This document shows, piece after piece, positions 24,501 through 43,432 of a DNA stretch of 64,000 nt. The stretch lies in assembly GCA_964017045.1 (NCBI GenBank), contig OZ024809.1, forward strand, positions 25,970,618 through 26,034,617. The letters run 5' to 3'. The position numbers and the translations under genes were made by a program. The notes under the pieces were generated by a model. It did no database searches. It saw only the letters and a list, made by a program, of their open reading frames with translations, and was not told the DNA's origin. Position 1 is the stretch's first letter. Each line of letters begins with the position of its first letter. The DNA is from Omphiscola glabra. Lineage: Eukaryota > Mollusca > Gastropoda > Lymnaeidae.

Positions 24501-24961
24501 AGTCTTTCCTGTCTCATACATGGTGCGTACATTCCATGTTCCAATGGCGGTGGTGGTCCTGGTGGAGATGATGGTCGTCGGTCTAGTAGTTTCCAGATTC
24601 TGGCTTTCACTACTTGGCGTCATGCATTCCGCGGCTGGGAATCTATCTTCTCCCAGGACCGTAAAGTCTTTTGTTGCTCTTGTCTGCGTTTTTGTAACAA
24701 AGGGTTTTTACGCAGCAGAGTTGCTAGCCCTGCGCACAACCGTCTGGGGGGATGCCCCTCGCAACTCTCCGGAGAGCTGCCCTTAATTTTGGGAAGGGTA
24801 CCCTAGCCTTTGTGGTTTCGTCCACTCCCTGCAAGGCAGCAGGCTCTGATTTTGGTCCACCCTGGGTATTTGATTTCCCCAGTACCTACCATATCTGGTG
24901 GGCATTCCCCTATCCGCCACCTGGGGAGGCGCTTGATGGGAGATCAGAAACTCCACACAAG
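21574..24961 (-). mobile_element. Full-length RTE-like non-LTR retrotransposon with target duplication
   Basis: The element is about 3.39 kb and lies between copies of GACATACGAAT (21563-21573 and 24962-24972), an 11-bp target-site duplication. On the minus strand it has a 5' region of about 340 bp, one intact ORF, a 3' UTR of only about 44 bp and a short GAAAGAAGAAG tail. Size, single ORF, short 3' UTR and lack of a poly(A) tail fit the RTE group; clade placement is from memory. An intact ORF and intact duplication indicate a young, possibly still active copy. Confidence 0.9.
21618..24623 (-). CDS. Endonuclease-reverse transcriptase of the RTE-like LINE (1001 residues)
   Basis: This enzyme would nick the target and copy the element RNA at the nick. 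An N-terminal APE-type endonuclease (about residues 25-270) shows [40 protein letters not shown] and [10 protein letters not shown]. The reverse transcriptase (about 480-800) shows [44 protein letters not shown] (motif A, near residue 640), [13 protein letters not shown] (motif B) and [11 protein letters not shown] (motif C, near 741). All catalytic acids are present. The C-terminus has [12 protein letters not shown] and [15 protein letters not shown], found in related elements. There are no stops or frameshifts. A shorter start is possible, since the first 25 residues are low-complexity. Open frames on the plus strand here are shadows. Confidence 0.94.
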   Translation of the reverse strand: MTPSSESQNLETTRPTTIISTRTTTAIGTWNVRTMYETGKTAQVAAEMRNYNLAILRISEARWIGCGQKRLASGEMLLFSGHESDDAPHTLGVALMISRAAQGALIGWEAHGPRILTATFRTKKHRINLDVIQCYAPTNESEEEDKDEFYNRLLIITQGRPRRNIVILIGDLNAKIGSDNTGYEEAMGRQGIGEMNDNGERFADLCATTNLVIGGSLFQHRRIHKATWVSPDLQTMNQIDHVCIGKKFRRSLQDERVRRGADVASDHHLLVARLRLKLKRHYTEQTSYRLRYNTPLLKDKAKQEEFRITLSNKFQVLQELLGDETIDGKWQGVKKAVKSTCQEVLGNKKHTHKEWITADTLKVIEERKGKKAEINNSRTRAQKVRFQKEYSEANKKVKKSAKRDKRNFVDMLAKEAEEAAYQGNMRELFATIKKLSGKFRKPERPVKDKDGKSIPNEEQQRARWKEHFEELLNRPEPSNPPDIQPADSDLAIDCNAPTKEEIRIAIKQLKNGKAAGPDGIPAEALKADVHTSVDMLHPLFLKIWEEEQVPTEWKEGYLIKIPKKGDLSSCSNYRGITLLSIPGKVFNRVLLNRMKETVDPLLRDQQAGFRTNRSCTDQIATLRIILEQSLEWNSPLYINFVDYEKAFDSVDRQTLWRLLRHYGVPRKITDLIRNSYEGMTCRVVHGQQVTDAFQVKTGVRQGCLLSPFLFLLAIDWVMKTSTQQKRNGIQWTLWDQLDDLDFADDLALLSHTQQQMQEKTRNIADTSARIGLNIHKGKSKVLKVNAATNTAPIRLKEEALEEVESFVYLGSIVDKQGGTDADIKMRVGKARAAFQQLKNVWASKHLNTKLKIRTFNTMVKPVLLYGAETWRITAGNMKRIQSFINNCLRRILGIHWPDRISNQKLWQRTKQEPVEQEILQRRWRWIGHTLRKPASSITRQALNWNPQGKRKRGRPKNTWRREVEADTKKLGHTWGRLERLAQDRDAWGALVGGLCPNHRRR

Positions 24962-25822
24962 GACATACGAATAACATTAGTCAAAATGGACCCGGACACA
25001 CAGCGCGGCCATTCGCACCCGGGTACCATTAGACTCAATGCTATTTGGATGTCATTTGTGGTAGTTTATTTTTTTTTTTAAACTGAAGAATTAAGATTTC
25101 AAACGTATAGTACATTCAATTATCTTTCATTTGATACCAAATTTTGTCTTACCACCCCAACAATAATATTTTTAATCGTTTTTTAATACCAACCTCTCAA
25201 TTCTGGTACCCGGGTACCAATAGGTGCAGCCTTAAGTAAGTGTTAACCGGGGTGAGTCAGACTGGGTGTGGAAAACTGCACCTGAAGTCTGGTGTAAAAT
25301 ATTATTAATGATTTCTGGTACCCGGGTACGAATAGCCACTTCGTATTTTAAACCATCTACACTTGTTTCGTTTCATATTGTTATTTTTTTAACATTAGAA
25401 TTTTAGCTTTTTAAGCGCAGTCAGCTACCTTTGACCTTTGATAGTTTAGTCATGGCCGTCATTCTGCTATTTATGAATCCTGTTCAAGGAAATAACAGAT
25501 TATCGGTAAAGAATACAAGTATTTTTTAAACTCTAGAATATCCTTTCATTCGCAAGGCTTTAGTTTAGTAAATTTAGACAAATACTTAACTCAATTCATG
25601 ATATTATTATTATTATTAGACTAGTAGAAATGAGTTTACTTAACTTTGACTTTTTGAAACTTTGTAATTGTAATACATAACTTTATTAAGGTAAAATATG
25701 TAATGAAAATGGCACGGCAATGGCAATGGGTATGTTGGGCAGTGTTAGTGTTATTAGCGTTGGAGTTACAACTGTTACTAGTCATTTCAGTTTTCGGTAA
25801 ATTTTGAGAATGATATCCGCGT

Positions 25823-25912
25823 CTTTTACCATGGCCGCCATCTTGGTTGCCCCAACCCGCGAACTTTTACGTGTTCACGGGTCGGGACAACCAAGATGGC
25901 GGCCGTGGAAAA
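25823..25912. repeat. GC-rich inverted repeat with paired YY1-like motifs
   Basis: Arms of about 42 bp (25823-25864 and 25871-25912) pair with few mismatches. They share GGCCGCCATCTTGGTTG on one side and CAACCAAGATGGCGGCC on the other, separated by about 6 bp. AAGATGGCGGC is the known YY1-binding consensus, present here in both orientations. It is a sharp GC island in AT-rich DNA. It may be a MITE remnant or a regulatory site; no gene start is visible nearby. Confidence 0.75.
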
Positions 25913-28554
25913 ATAAAATTACTAATGTTTTTGCTAAAAGTACGAATAAAAAGTTTTTAAAAATGAAAAAATGATCTAAATCTATCCCTCACCCTAACCT
26001 GAACCCTAAATTCCTCCCTAACAGGGTTTTGACCCTCTCCCTAACAGGGTTTTGACCCTATCGGAACCAGCGTTTTGACACTCTCCTTAGCCTAACGTGG
26101 CGCTGGGTTTTGACCCTGAAAAGTAGGAAAATTTAAAAAAAACAAAGAAAAATGGCCAAATTAATTATAAAATAAAGAAGTAATGAAAACCCAACTTACA
26201 TTTTCATGGAATACACTTTTACACACTTTATTTCAGGTTCCAACGAAAAGAATATCCAAAAATTAATGAAACACAGCGTGCTCACCCTCTAAGATTATCT
26301 TAAAAAATGGCTTATTAAGATATTTAATAGGCCAACCAATGAAATTTTTAAAATTATAATTAATTAACCAATAAAAATTTGCCCAAAATTTGCCTCCGTC
26401 ATATTAATGAAAATGTAACTCTAATAAAAAAAATAAGGGGAGTGAATCCACGCAAATGACGTCACGGATACGCTGCCCAAAATCAGCCCAGTTTTCACTT
26501 ACAAAATACATTTTGTCAAGGAAAGTTATTTCCAAGATATGTTAGGTTAGGCCCACCGGTTTGGTCAGAAATTTACCCTGCAATTTTACTATGACTATAC
26601 TTAGGTACTTCAAAGCCCCATCGGCGCATTCTTCTGCGCATGTCCCAAAATGTCGAAAATTCCGTTTCTACAATTTTGGCTTACGGCTACACGGTATCAT
26701 TGAAAAATTGCATACTACGTCACCTTTGTTTATTAAATAGTTGCTTTTATCATCAGTGACGTTTCAGTTTTTGTGTTCCGGTGATTTATTGATTTATGCT
26801 ACGAGATTTTTTGTGTATCACTGACAGTATTATTATAATGACGGGGTCAGTATATACATCACATAAATACTTTTTTATTAGTTATGACAGGTTAAAAAGG
26901 TTTAGTGCCAGAGACTCAGCATTCATTTTACTAGTTTTTTCGTTATATGAGTTATTATCACTAACCATGTCTCTTAAAAGTTACGCATCCCCCTATGGAA
27001 GGGGGGTACGAAATTTTTATTAATTTTTTTTTTGAGCGAGAAGCCGGAAATGGGTATTATCACTGTCAATTATAAAGTGATTCGTTATTGTTAAATCCGT
27101 AAACATCGGAATAATTATAAGAAGTTTAAAATGAAAATTTTAAAAAAGATAATAACCAAACTTGAAAAGTTTATGTAGTGAGCAAATAGCTTTTAAATTT
27201 TACGTTAAAAATTGTTGTAACACCGGCACTTAGTCAGTTTACCGATGTACATTATTGAATCAATAATTAATAGTTTTATGATAATGACAGTAATCTCAAA
27301 AATAATAGTTGTTATTCTCTTATTAATGACAACTCATTTGGGGGAATATTACTAAAATTAGGCCTACATATCAATATCATTTATAATTATAAACAACAGT
27401 TATTAATATCTTATAGTCTATTTAGTATTTATGCCTAGGCCTAGGCTTAATTTAATATTTTTCACTTACTGAACTTTTATTACTATTAGTTACTATTACT
27501 ACAACCACACTTACATGCCTAATTAAAGTTAGTATCTTTTTAATTTAATAAGGTATTAAAATATACATTTTAAAATAATTGTTAATTAATGTAAAAGTAA
27601 AATTCTAATACTTACCCTACTTACTGTGTGAGTTTGTCCTTACTTAACTTAGTCTTATAACTTATGACTTATACTTATACTTATATGGATGATTTTATTT
27701 GAGTAATTTTTATTTATAATTATATCCATCAATTTTATATATAAAAAAGAATACTTACCTTTTTATAAATATGATAATTGATTTAAAATTTAACAATAGC
27801 TTAATAAAATTAATGTTAATTCAATAAACATGTTATTTTCTGTTTTTTTCTTCATAAATAATGATTGTTCCAATTTTTCTATTCACTTTTTTCGTAACAT
27901 ACCCGCAAATAAAATTATCCAAAATGCAAATTCTTGATGTTATGTAAAAGTTTTGTTGTTCATTGTGTTGTAAATTGCATTGAGAATGTCTCCTAAAAAT
28001 TTGGTAGCATTATCTATTAAAATAAAAAAGTTGTGGGCAAAAAAAGGCAGAAATGTGGAAAGTCGGTCACAAGTTTTTACAGTGAAATACAAAGATAAAG
28101 AAGGGGGTTAAAAAATTCACTAAAAAAATCATAACTTCATTTCTATAAAAGCTAGAAAGATGAAATTGGTATTTTTGCAAAGCTTATAGCTAGCCCTTTA
28201 AAATGATATATCATTTATGGCAATAGGACAATATTAAAAATTTCTGTCAAAGTACCTACTATACTATATATTCAGTCATATGTCATATAATATGTATATT
28301 ATGTGTCCCAAAGTACCTATTATTGTTTATATTCGTTTCTACAGTAAATAACTTGATTTACTCTGGAAATCCAGCCTATTACCCCATAATAACTTATTTA
28401 AAAATATATAAAAATAAGTTCATAACACAAATACATATTTTAATATGATTTGATGCTTTTATTGGGGGGTATAAGGTTAAATAAGCCTTATTTTAGCAAT
28501 TAATAGATATTTATAAGTTTTATATACTAATATATATATAAATATAGGCCTATT

Positions 28555-28611
28555 CTTATAATAGTAATACTAGTAAGTAACTTAGACCTAGAATAGTATT
28601 ACTATTATAAG
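28555..28611. repeat. Inverted repeat, 17-bp perfect arms
   Basis: CTTATAATAGTAATACT at 28555-28571 is the exact reverse complement of 28595-28611. The match extends imperfectly outward to TAGGC...GCCTA. The loop is about 23 bp. Confidence 0.7.
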
Positions 28612-29514
28612 TATATGCCTACTAACCCCTCCCCAACAATTATTTGTAAGAATCATTATTAATAGTATTTATTGATATTTAAATGAATATTATGATGATT
28701 CTTAGGGTATAAATTAAGTAAAAATGTAAAAAAATATTCACTTACCTTTGATATTGAAATATCATATATTTAATCACATATCACTTATTACAAAGGAGAA
28801 TTATTACATAATCCTCAGTATTCTCAAAGAAAAAACACACTATCTGCCACAATAATCCAAGAATTACTTAATAAGATATTACTAAAGATTAATCATAAAA
28901 CCTTGTACTTTCCTCAAATAAATGACTAGAGCTTATTTAATTTATATCAATAAAATGTTGAGTCAAACAATACATGTTGATTTGTGAAACAACTTTATTA
29001 ACTTAAAATATATGACATACTATTTTTTTGTCATATTCAGACATTCATATGATATAAGACTAAAATACATATATAGAAAATGGTAAAATAAAAATTGTAA
29101 GCGTCAATTTAAACTAATTGAAAAAAATAATTCTTTTATTTTTAGTTTATACTTATAAATGTTAAACAGTTCCACGGAAAATTTGCAATTAATGTCTAAA
29201 GAATATTATTATTGGGAAATTTAAAAAAATATTTGAACATAATTAAATAATTAATTACAAAAAAGTGACGAGTCAGCATATTTTATATATTTTAGTAGGA
29301 AAATAATAACGATTTTTAAAACATTTTTTTGCAAAATATTAACAAAAACTAACTTATATTTTGTGGCTTTATTTAGAAGTCCTCTTATTTAATTATATTC
29401 CCTGTAAATATCATATTTTGGTCTCATTTTATAATAAATTTATATACGTTTAAAAATAAAGGAAAATGAGGGTCACGAAATGTGGATGAAAAGCCCATAG
29501 TGAAAAAGTGGTTT

Positions 29515-30030
29515 TGAGGTCCCTACTAAATATGTCACATCAAGCACAAGCTCTTAATGCCCGCCCCGCACACTTCCACACTGGCCAGATGCCGGGTCTC
29601 CCCGCCGAGAGGCCGTGCGGTGGCACGCCCTGGAACCTCCACCTGGCCTCTGGGATGCCCTGTTGACCAAAAAAAGAAGCATTTAAAGCATTTGCAGATG
29701 ACTCTCCCAAAAGGTTTGGGTGGGTTTGCTTCCCCCCCCCCCCCACTGCCCAGGGAGTCTTTCGGTCGGGACAGAAAGCTGGGACAAAACGGTTGCCTTG
29801 GAGCAGCTTTCTCACAGCTCCATAGCTAAAATCATCAGCATATGTTTACCCAAGTCTCGCATCCATTAACAGCAACATGTAATCATGTTTGGGAGTCATG
29901 CGGTGGGCCGGGCTTTTTGTCTTTGGGTGGACTAGTCCGCCAAGCCACGACTAGGCAAACCCCATGTGGGCGCTCCCAAGTTAGCCCGGAGATGCTCCCG
30001 CTTTCGCAGGACGATGAGGTCCTTACTAAA
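29515..30030. mobile_element. GC-rich insertion flanked by 16-bp direct repeats
   Basis: TGAGGTCCCTACTAAA (29515-29530) and TGAGGTCCTTACTAAA (30015-30030) differ at one base and lie exactly 500 bp apart. They enclose 484 bp of much more GC-rich sequence than either side. This is what a retroposed insertion with a long target duplication looks like. I cannot identify the inserted sequence: there is no clear tRNA-type promoter, no long ORF and no poly(A) tail. Confidence 0.55.
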
Positions 30031-30936
30031 AAAATTCATAACCTTTGAAACACTTGAGCTATATTTTTTAAAATGTTTTGTAATTTTCATCAAATTATAA
30101 TTATGCTAGCATGCTTTTCTCAAAAAAAAATTTCTTTAAATTTAAGATGTGACATGGCCATGTTGTTTCAACATAGTACATAATCACATACTCATTATAA
30201 ATTCACTATTTTTTTTAATATTAAAAAAAAAATTATAATATTTTGTTTTAATATATGGGGTATGACATACAGCCAGCTAAAAAATGAACTCGCGATCAAA
30301 GTGGTCTTTTATGCACGTTCCAAAACCCCTGTGTTAGGCACCTTGTCAGGCCATCGAATGTGTAAAATGTGAGTTAGGAATAGTCTCTTCATAATTCAGA
30401 TCTCCTTCACCCCTTTAAACTTTTTTATTTTTCTCTTGATTATCTCTTAGTCTTAGCTTCTCCTGTGCGTCTTATTGAGAATAATAAAAACTAGATATAG
30501 TCCACCAAACATTGGCAGCAGCAATGCGTGAACTTCCCATCTACTAAAGTTACTTGACAAAACATGAACTCAAGTCACGCACATTTAAGAATCCCAATTT
30601 AAGCATTTAATGTTAATATGAATTATAAGCTGCATGGTACCAAAGTCTGTTAATGTTGAAATAATGATAATAGTGGCCATTCATAAATGAGATCACTCAT
30701 TGGGGGGGGGGGGTGTCCCAAAATTTGTAACCATGTGTTATGAGGGTGTCTAAATTTGGTGCCAATTTGGTAAAGCGGAGCAAGGCGTGTGTAATATATG
30801 ACAAAATAGTTTGACATCATTTGTTGATGACGCCCATACTAAAATTACGTCTCAAAGAGATTATGATATAAAGTAGAGATTTTGTAATGTTCGGTTTTCA
30901 ACTTTTAGTCTAATTATCTATTTCTTTCTCAGGTTA

Positions 30937-31075
30937 TCTGTTACAGATGCTGGCTACAAACTTGTCAATGATATATTACAGATGCTGGCTACAAACTTGT
31001 CAACGATCTGTTACAGATGCTTGCTGCTACAAACTTGTCAATGATCTGTTACAGATGCTGGTTACAAACTTGTCC
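30937..31075. repeat. 35-bp minisatellite, about 4 copies
   Basis: The core is TACAGATGCTGGCTACAAAC plus TTGTCAATGAT. It lies about 260 bp upstream of the BACE-like start codon, in the likely promoter or 5' UTR region. The remaining sequence between 30031 and 31332 shows no other feature I can support. Confidence 0.9.
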
Positions 31076-31332
31076 AAATCAAAGAGAGAATTAACATAAA
31101 AATATATTTGAACCAATCTCTTATTAATTTAGTTCAAGACAGTAAAGGTCAAAGGTTAACCAAATTTAGAGACAATTTGAGACTTATAGTATGTCAATGA
31201 CAAAGATGATCAACATTTTATTCTTAAACCGAACTGAAAAAGAATAAAACAATTTTTTTTAAAATATCATATGTAAATATGTAACTATACTGGTGAAATA
31301 TTTAATTTTCTTTGCAAAAACCAATATAAAAA

Positions 31333-39844
<8,512 letters not shown>

Positions 39845-39999
39845 GGTACAGAAGCTATCTAGATAGAGGAGAACGAATACCTAGATAGCCAGGGTCGAGC
39901 TAGTTATCTAGACCAACCTGCTGGGACTGCTGTTCTTTTTTTACAATGTTTAAGTCTTTCCAGTAAAGATTTTATTGAACTAAACACTTAAATTAGATT

Positions 40000-40005
40000 A
40001 ATAAA
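40000..40005 (+). promoter_or_regulatory. Candidate polyadenylation signal of the BACE-like gene
   Basis: AATAAA lies 156 nt after the stop codon. Further AATAAA motifs near 40687 and 40730 could end a longer 3' UTR, which would include the AGT microsatellite. Confidence 0.4.
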
Positions 40006-40100
40006 ATCTCTAGCACAGTGGTCTCCCAAGCTGTTTGTTTGAGGTTTGTGTTACCTAAATTTTGATTAAAAGTGAAACAACTCTTTTTTTTCTTCAATGC

Positions 40101-40170
<70 letters not shown>
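40101..40170. repeat. (AGT)n microsatellite, about 23 perfect copies
   Basis: It is uninterrupted and therefore likely to be highly polymorphic. Confidence 0.98.
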
Positions 40171-40171
<1 letters not shown>

Positions 40172-40817
40172 AAGCAGAAAGTTGCAGATCTGCTGAGTTG
40201 CAGGAATTAGGGTAGTGGTTGCATAATAGTTGGGAACCATTGGTCTAGCATCATTACTTGATATTTGGTGTTCTTTCAAGTTGTGTGCGGGTGCTTTTGA
40301 ACTTTTTATTTTACATTGTTGGCACTGTGCTGCTAAATTATGTAATGGGACTATGCTCTTCTGTATTATTTGAACCAAGCCAATCAGAGTATTGGGATTC
40401 TATTTTTAACTTACAATTACTATGTTGTTGGTGTATATTTGTTTTACAAAGTTTACATATCTATATTATTATTTTAAAGTTTTTTAGTCAAATCAGAATG
40501 TTGGATTGGAAACTTAATTCCTATTTGCTTAACATGTAATTTTAATGTACCAGCTCTTCTATTCATGGAATTAATTTACTCCTCAACTTTTGGCTTTATT
40601 TAATTTGCAATCAGTGATACTTCATTTTACCGTACTGAATTTTGTCACTGAGGAGCAAGGCATTAGATTGCAAAAATTTCCTCACCAATAAACAGAATTA
40701 TATATTTGTCCCAGATCCTTTATGCAAAATAAAATGAGACAATTATAAATAAATCAATTTATAAATGTACTACTGATACTCACCTTGTCTGAGTGAATAA
40801 TGAATTTGCTCATCCAC
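40171..40817. other. AT-rich flank downstream of the BACE-like gene
   Basis: Possible distal 3' UTR. No other feature supported. Confidence 0.45.
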
Positions 40818-41110
40818 CGGAAATTTGATCGAAAGAAATCTGGTCGACGGAAAATTGATTGACGGTAATTTGATCGAACGGAAATTTGGTCGAATCTTTT
40901 TTTCAGTCGAGACGTTAAAATTTTCGTCAAATTTCTTTTTGAACGCACTATACTATATAGTAAAACAAAATAATGCGTTCAAAAAGAAATTTGACGCAAA
41001 ATTTTAACGTATAAATAAAAAAAACGATTCAACCAAATTTCCGTTCGATCAAATTTCCGTCTATCAATTTTCCGTCGACCAAATTTCTTTTGATCAAATT
41101 TCCGGAGACG
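40818..41110. mobile_element. Long palindromic MITE-like element
   Basis: The two arms of about 130 bp are near reverse complements. The left begins CGGAAATTTGATCGAAAG and the right ends CTTTTGATCAAATTTCCGGA. Both contain repeated GGAAATTTGGTCGA-type words. The inner pair is CAAATTTCTTTTTGAACGC and GCGTTCAAAAAGAAATTTG around a loop of about 30 bp. CATCCAC flanks it at 40811-40817 and 41111-41117, a possible 7-bp target duplication exactly 300 bp apart. No coding capacity. Confidence 0.82.
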
Positions 41111-41281
41111 CATCCACATATCATAAGCATAATGCTGGGTGCAAACAAATCTTTGCTATTTGGCAAACTCATATTTAAATAGCAACTTGGCATTTACCTG
41201 TAAGTGTTTCATATAAATTGTCAAGTCAGATATTTGTATGTCATAATATTGTTTGGGATGTGTGGAATTGTATGCCAGTAA

Positions 41282-41745
41282 TCCAGAATACTACGTGGTG
41301 ACAGATGCTTGTGAATCATGATGTAATACCTGAGGTGTGGGATGGTATGCCTGTATTCCAAAATACTATGTAGAGAGACAGATGCTTGTGAATCATGATG
41401 TAATACCTGAGGTGTGGGATGGTATGCCTGTATTCCAAAATACTATGTAGAGAGACAGATGCTTGTGAATCATGATGTAATACCTGAGGTGTGGGATGGT
41501 ATGCCTGTATTCCAAAATACTACGTGGAGACAGATGCTTGTGAATCATGATGTAATACCTGAGGTGTGGGATGGTATGCCTGTATTCCAAAATACTATGT
41601 AGAGAGACAGATGCTTGTGAATCATGATGGATGTTGTAATACCTGAGGTGTGGGATGGTATGCCTGTATTCCAAAATACTACGTGGAGACAGATGCTTGT
41701 GAATCATGATGGATGTTGTAATACCTGAGGTGTGGGATGGTGTTC
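41282..41745. repeat. 77-bp minisatellite, about 6 copies
   Basis: Units share GATGCTTGTGAATCATGATG and GTATGCCTGTATTCCAAAAT. Length variants alternate: ACTATGTAGAGAGACA against ACTACGTGGAGACA, and an extra GATGTTG near the right end. Confidence 0.95.
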
Positions 41746-42520
41746 TTGTGAACCAGGTTTTGTTGAACCATAACTTCTTATGCCAGTAGCCCTAGTGACA
41801 AATCTTTCCACTGATGCAGCTCTAGAAAATGAATGTCATTTTAACCTCATTCTTCTTAAGTGAAGTATTTTTATCACAGCCGCTGTGCATGTCGTTATGA
41901 AATGTCAACGATCAAACCTTATTTCATTAAGGTACTAAACACAGGATTTCAAAAAACAATAAGTTAAATATTGATATAATTGGAACAGATGGCAAATTGT
42001 GTTTAAATAATGATTATTCAGTGAGTTTAAATTCCTATGTTGAGATGAATTTTGTAAATGCAGAAGTTAACACAAATTAATGTAAATAAGTTGATTCTTC
42101 CAATGTCTGTCTATTCTTGAAGTAACTGCCATGGCTGGTACATGGTTTAAATTTATAATATATTCTAGCACCAATTCTTGGTCTTCCTTTTACTACCTTC
42201 AATATATTATAATCTATATTTATCACATTATTATGGGGAGTTAAATTACTTATTTTATATGTGCCTTACTTATACTTATATAAATATATACTTGTATATA
42301 TATAACTTGATTTTACTTTAAAACAGTTTTATGTCAATGGATGTGTCCTGTAATACATTATTGAAATTTTCCACTAGGTATCTTAACCCTTCCAGTACCC
42401 AGCGCGTCTTTTTGCAGTGACTTCCTGTATTCCCTGCGGCCCAAGCGCGTCTTTTTTCACCAGCCGATTTTTTTCACCAGCCGATGTTTTTCCCATGTGG
42501 CCCAAGCGCGTCTATTTGCC
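41746..42520. other. Intergenic, nothing recognised
   Basis: AT-rich. A few imperfect repeats of CCCAAGCGCGTCTTTTT appear at about 42400-42520. Confidence 0.5.
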
Positions 42521-43100
42521 ACATAGAGGGTTATCTAATATAAACACAAAAAACGAGGCTCTAACCTTTCACCTTAGTCTCGGGCAGAATGTTTATTCGT
42601 TAGGGGAATAGTCTAATTTTATTTGGCTTTTTAAATTATGAAAGTAAACCAATTACTGAATTTCTTGTAATACACTTAAAATTAATCTGAATTTGTTGTT
42701 TCCGTGGCGCCACCTAGCGGAATTAATGATGACTTACGCAACATAGAGGGGTGTCAATATAAATACCAAAACGAGGATATAACCTTTTAGCATAGTCTCG
42801 GGCAGAATGTTTTTTCGTTAGGGGAATAGTCTAATTTTATTTTGCTTTTTAAATTATGAAAACCTACCAATTACTGAATTTTCTGTGCGGATCTGAATTT
42901 TGTTGTTTCCGTGGCACTACCTATCGCTATTGATGACGACTTACGACCACATAGAGGGGTATCTAATATAAAAACAAAAACGAGGATAAAACCTTTCACA
43001 ATAGTTTCGGGAAGAATGTTATTCGCTAGGGGATTAGTCCAATTTTATTTTGCCTTTTAAATTATGAAAATCAACCAATTATGAATTTTTTTGTGCTGAT
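42521..43100. repeat. About 215-bp tandem repeat, almost 3 copies
   Basis: Copies start with ACATAGAGGG at 42521, 42741 and 42949. They share TCTCGGGCAGAATGTTT, GGGGAATAGTCTAATTTTAT and TTGTTTCCGTGGC. Divergence is moderate. The unit size is satellite-like and much larger than in the other arrays here. Confidence 0.88.
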
Positions 43101-43320
43101 CTGTAAACTATCAAATTTTGGCTCATTTCAAAATAATGTCTGGGCCACAGGGAATGGATAGCAAAGTAATAACCGGTACTGAGAGGCTATTGGAACAAAA
43201 AGTAGGTCGGTACCAGAAGGGTTAACAGTTTCACTAAAACATAATTTATACAGGGCTTCCTGCCCTAAGCCAGAAAGGTTCAAACGACTAGGTCTAAAAA
43301 TAGAACCTGTTACATACCCC

Positions 43321-43432
43321 TGAATGCTTGTTCTGGTTCTGGTTCTGTACGTTGCTGCATCCATATACTGGCATATGTGCAACGGTTGGGGAAGCGATGT
43401 TGCCAATCTAACGGCTCCTAGCATTTGATGTA
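43321..43432 (-). mobile_element. CR1-like LINE 3' end, second copy
   Basis: Read on the minus strand it is nearly identical to 4434-4540. It runs from GCTAGGAGCCGTTAGATTGG through ATGCCAGTATATGGATGC to an AACCAG-type tail (plus-strand 43329-43348). Only about 110 bp of 3' UTR remain. It abuts the large 39-bp array. Confidence 0.85.

Larger units (their letters stand above)
21380..25231. mobile_element. Palindromic MITE (probably PIF/Harbinger-like), split by a LINE
   Basis: The left arm starts GGCTGCACCTATAGG at 21380. The right arm ends CCAATAGGTGCAGCC at 25231, the inverted counterpart. The arms match, imperfectly, through AATTGAGAGG, AAAAAACGAT, TATCAAATGAAAGATAATTG and ACAAATGACAT. Removing the LINE at 21574-24961 and one duplicated target restores a palindrome of about 450 bp with arms over 200 bp. 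TTA flanks both ends (21377-21379 and 25232-25234), the duplication type of PIF/Harbinger elements. A diverged extra end (TCTGGTACCCGGGTACGAAT) occurs near 25315-25335. Confidence 0.72.
25236..29514. other. Long AT-rich region without recognisable genes
   Basis: I find no exon chain on either strand. Apart from the inverted repeats listed separately, there are imperfect repeats of GGGTTTTGACCCT with CTCCCTAACA spacers at about 26010-26120 and a CRE-like TGACGTCA at about 26458. From about 27000 onward the sequence is very AT-rich, with scattered TAATA and TTATA tracts. Confidence 0.5.

Noticed and set aside
26796..27023. 75-codon hydrophobic open frame
   Set aside because: AT-rich chance frame with no splice or promoter context and no family match.
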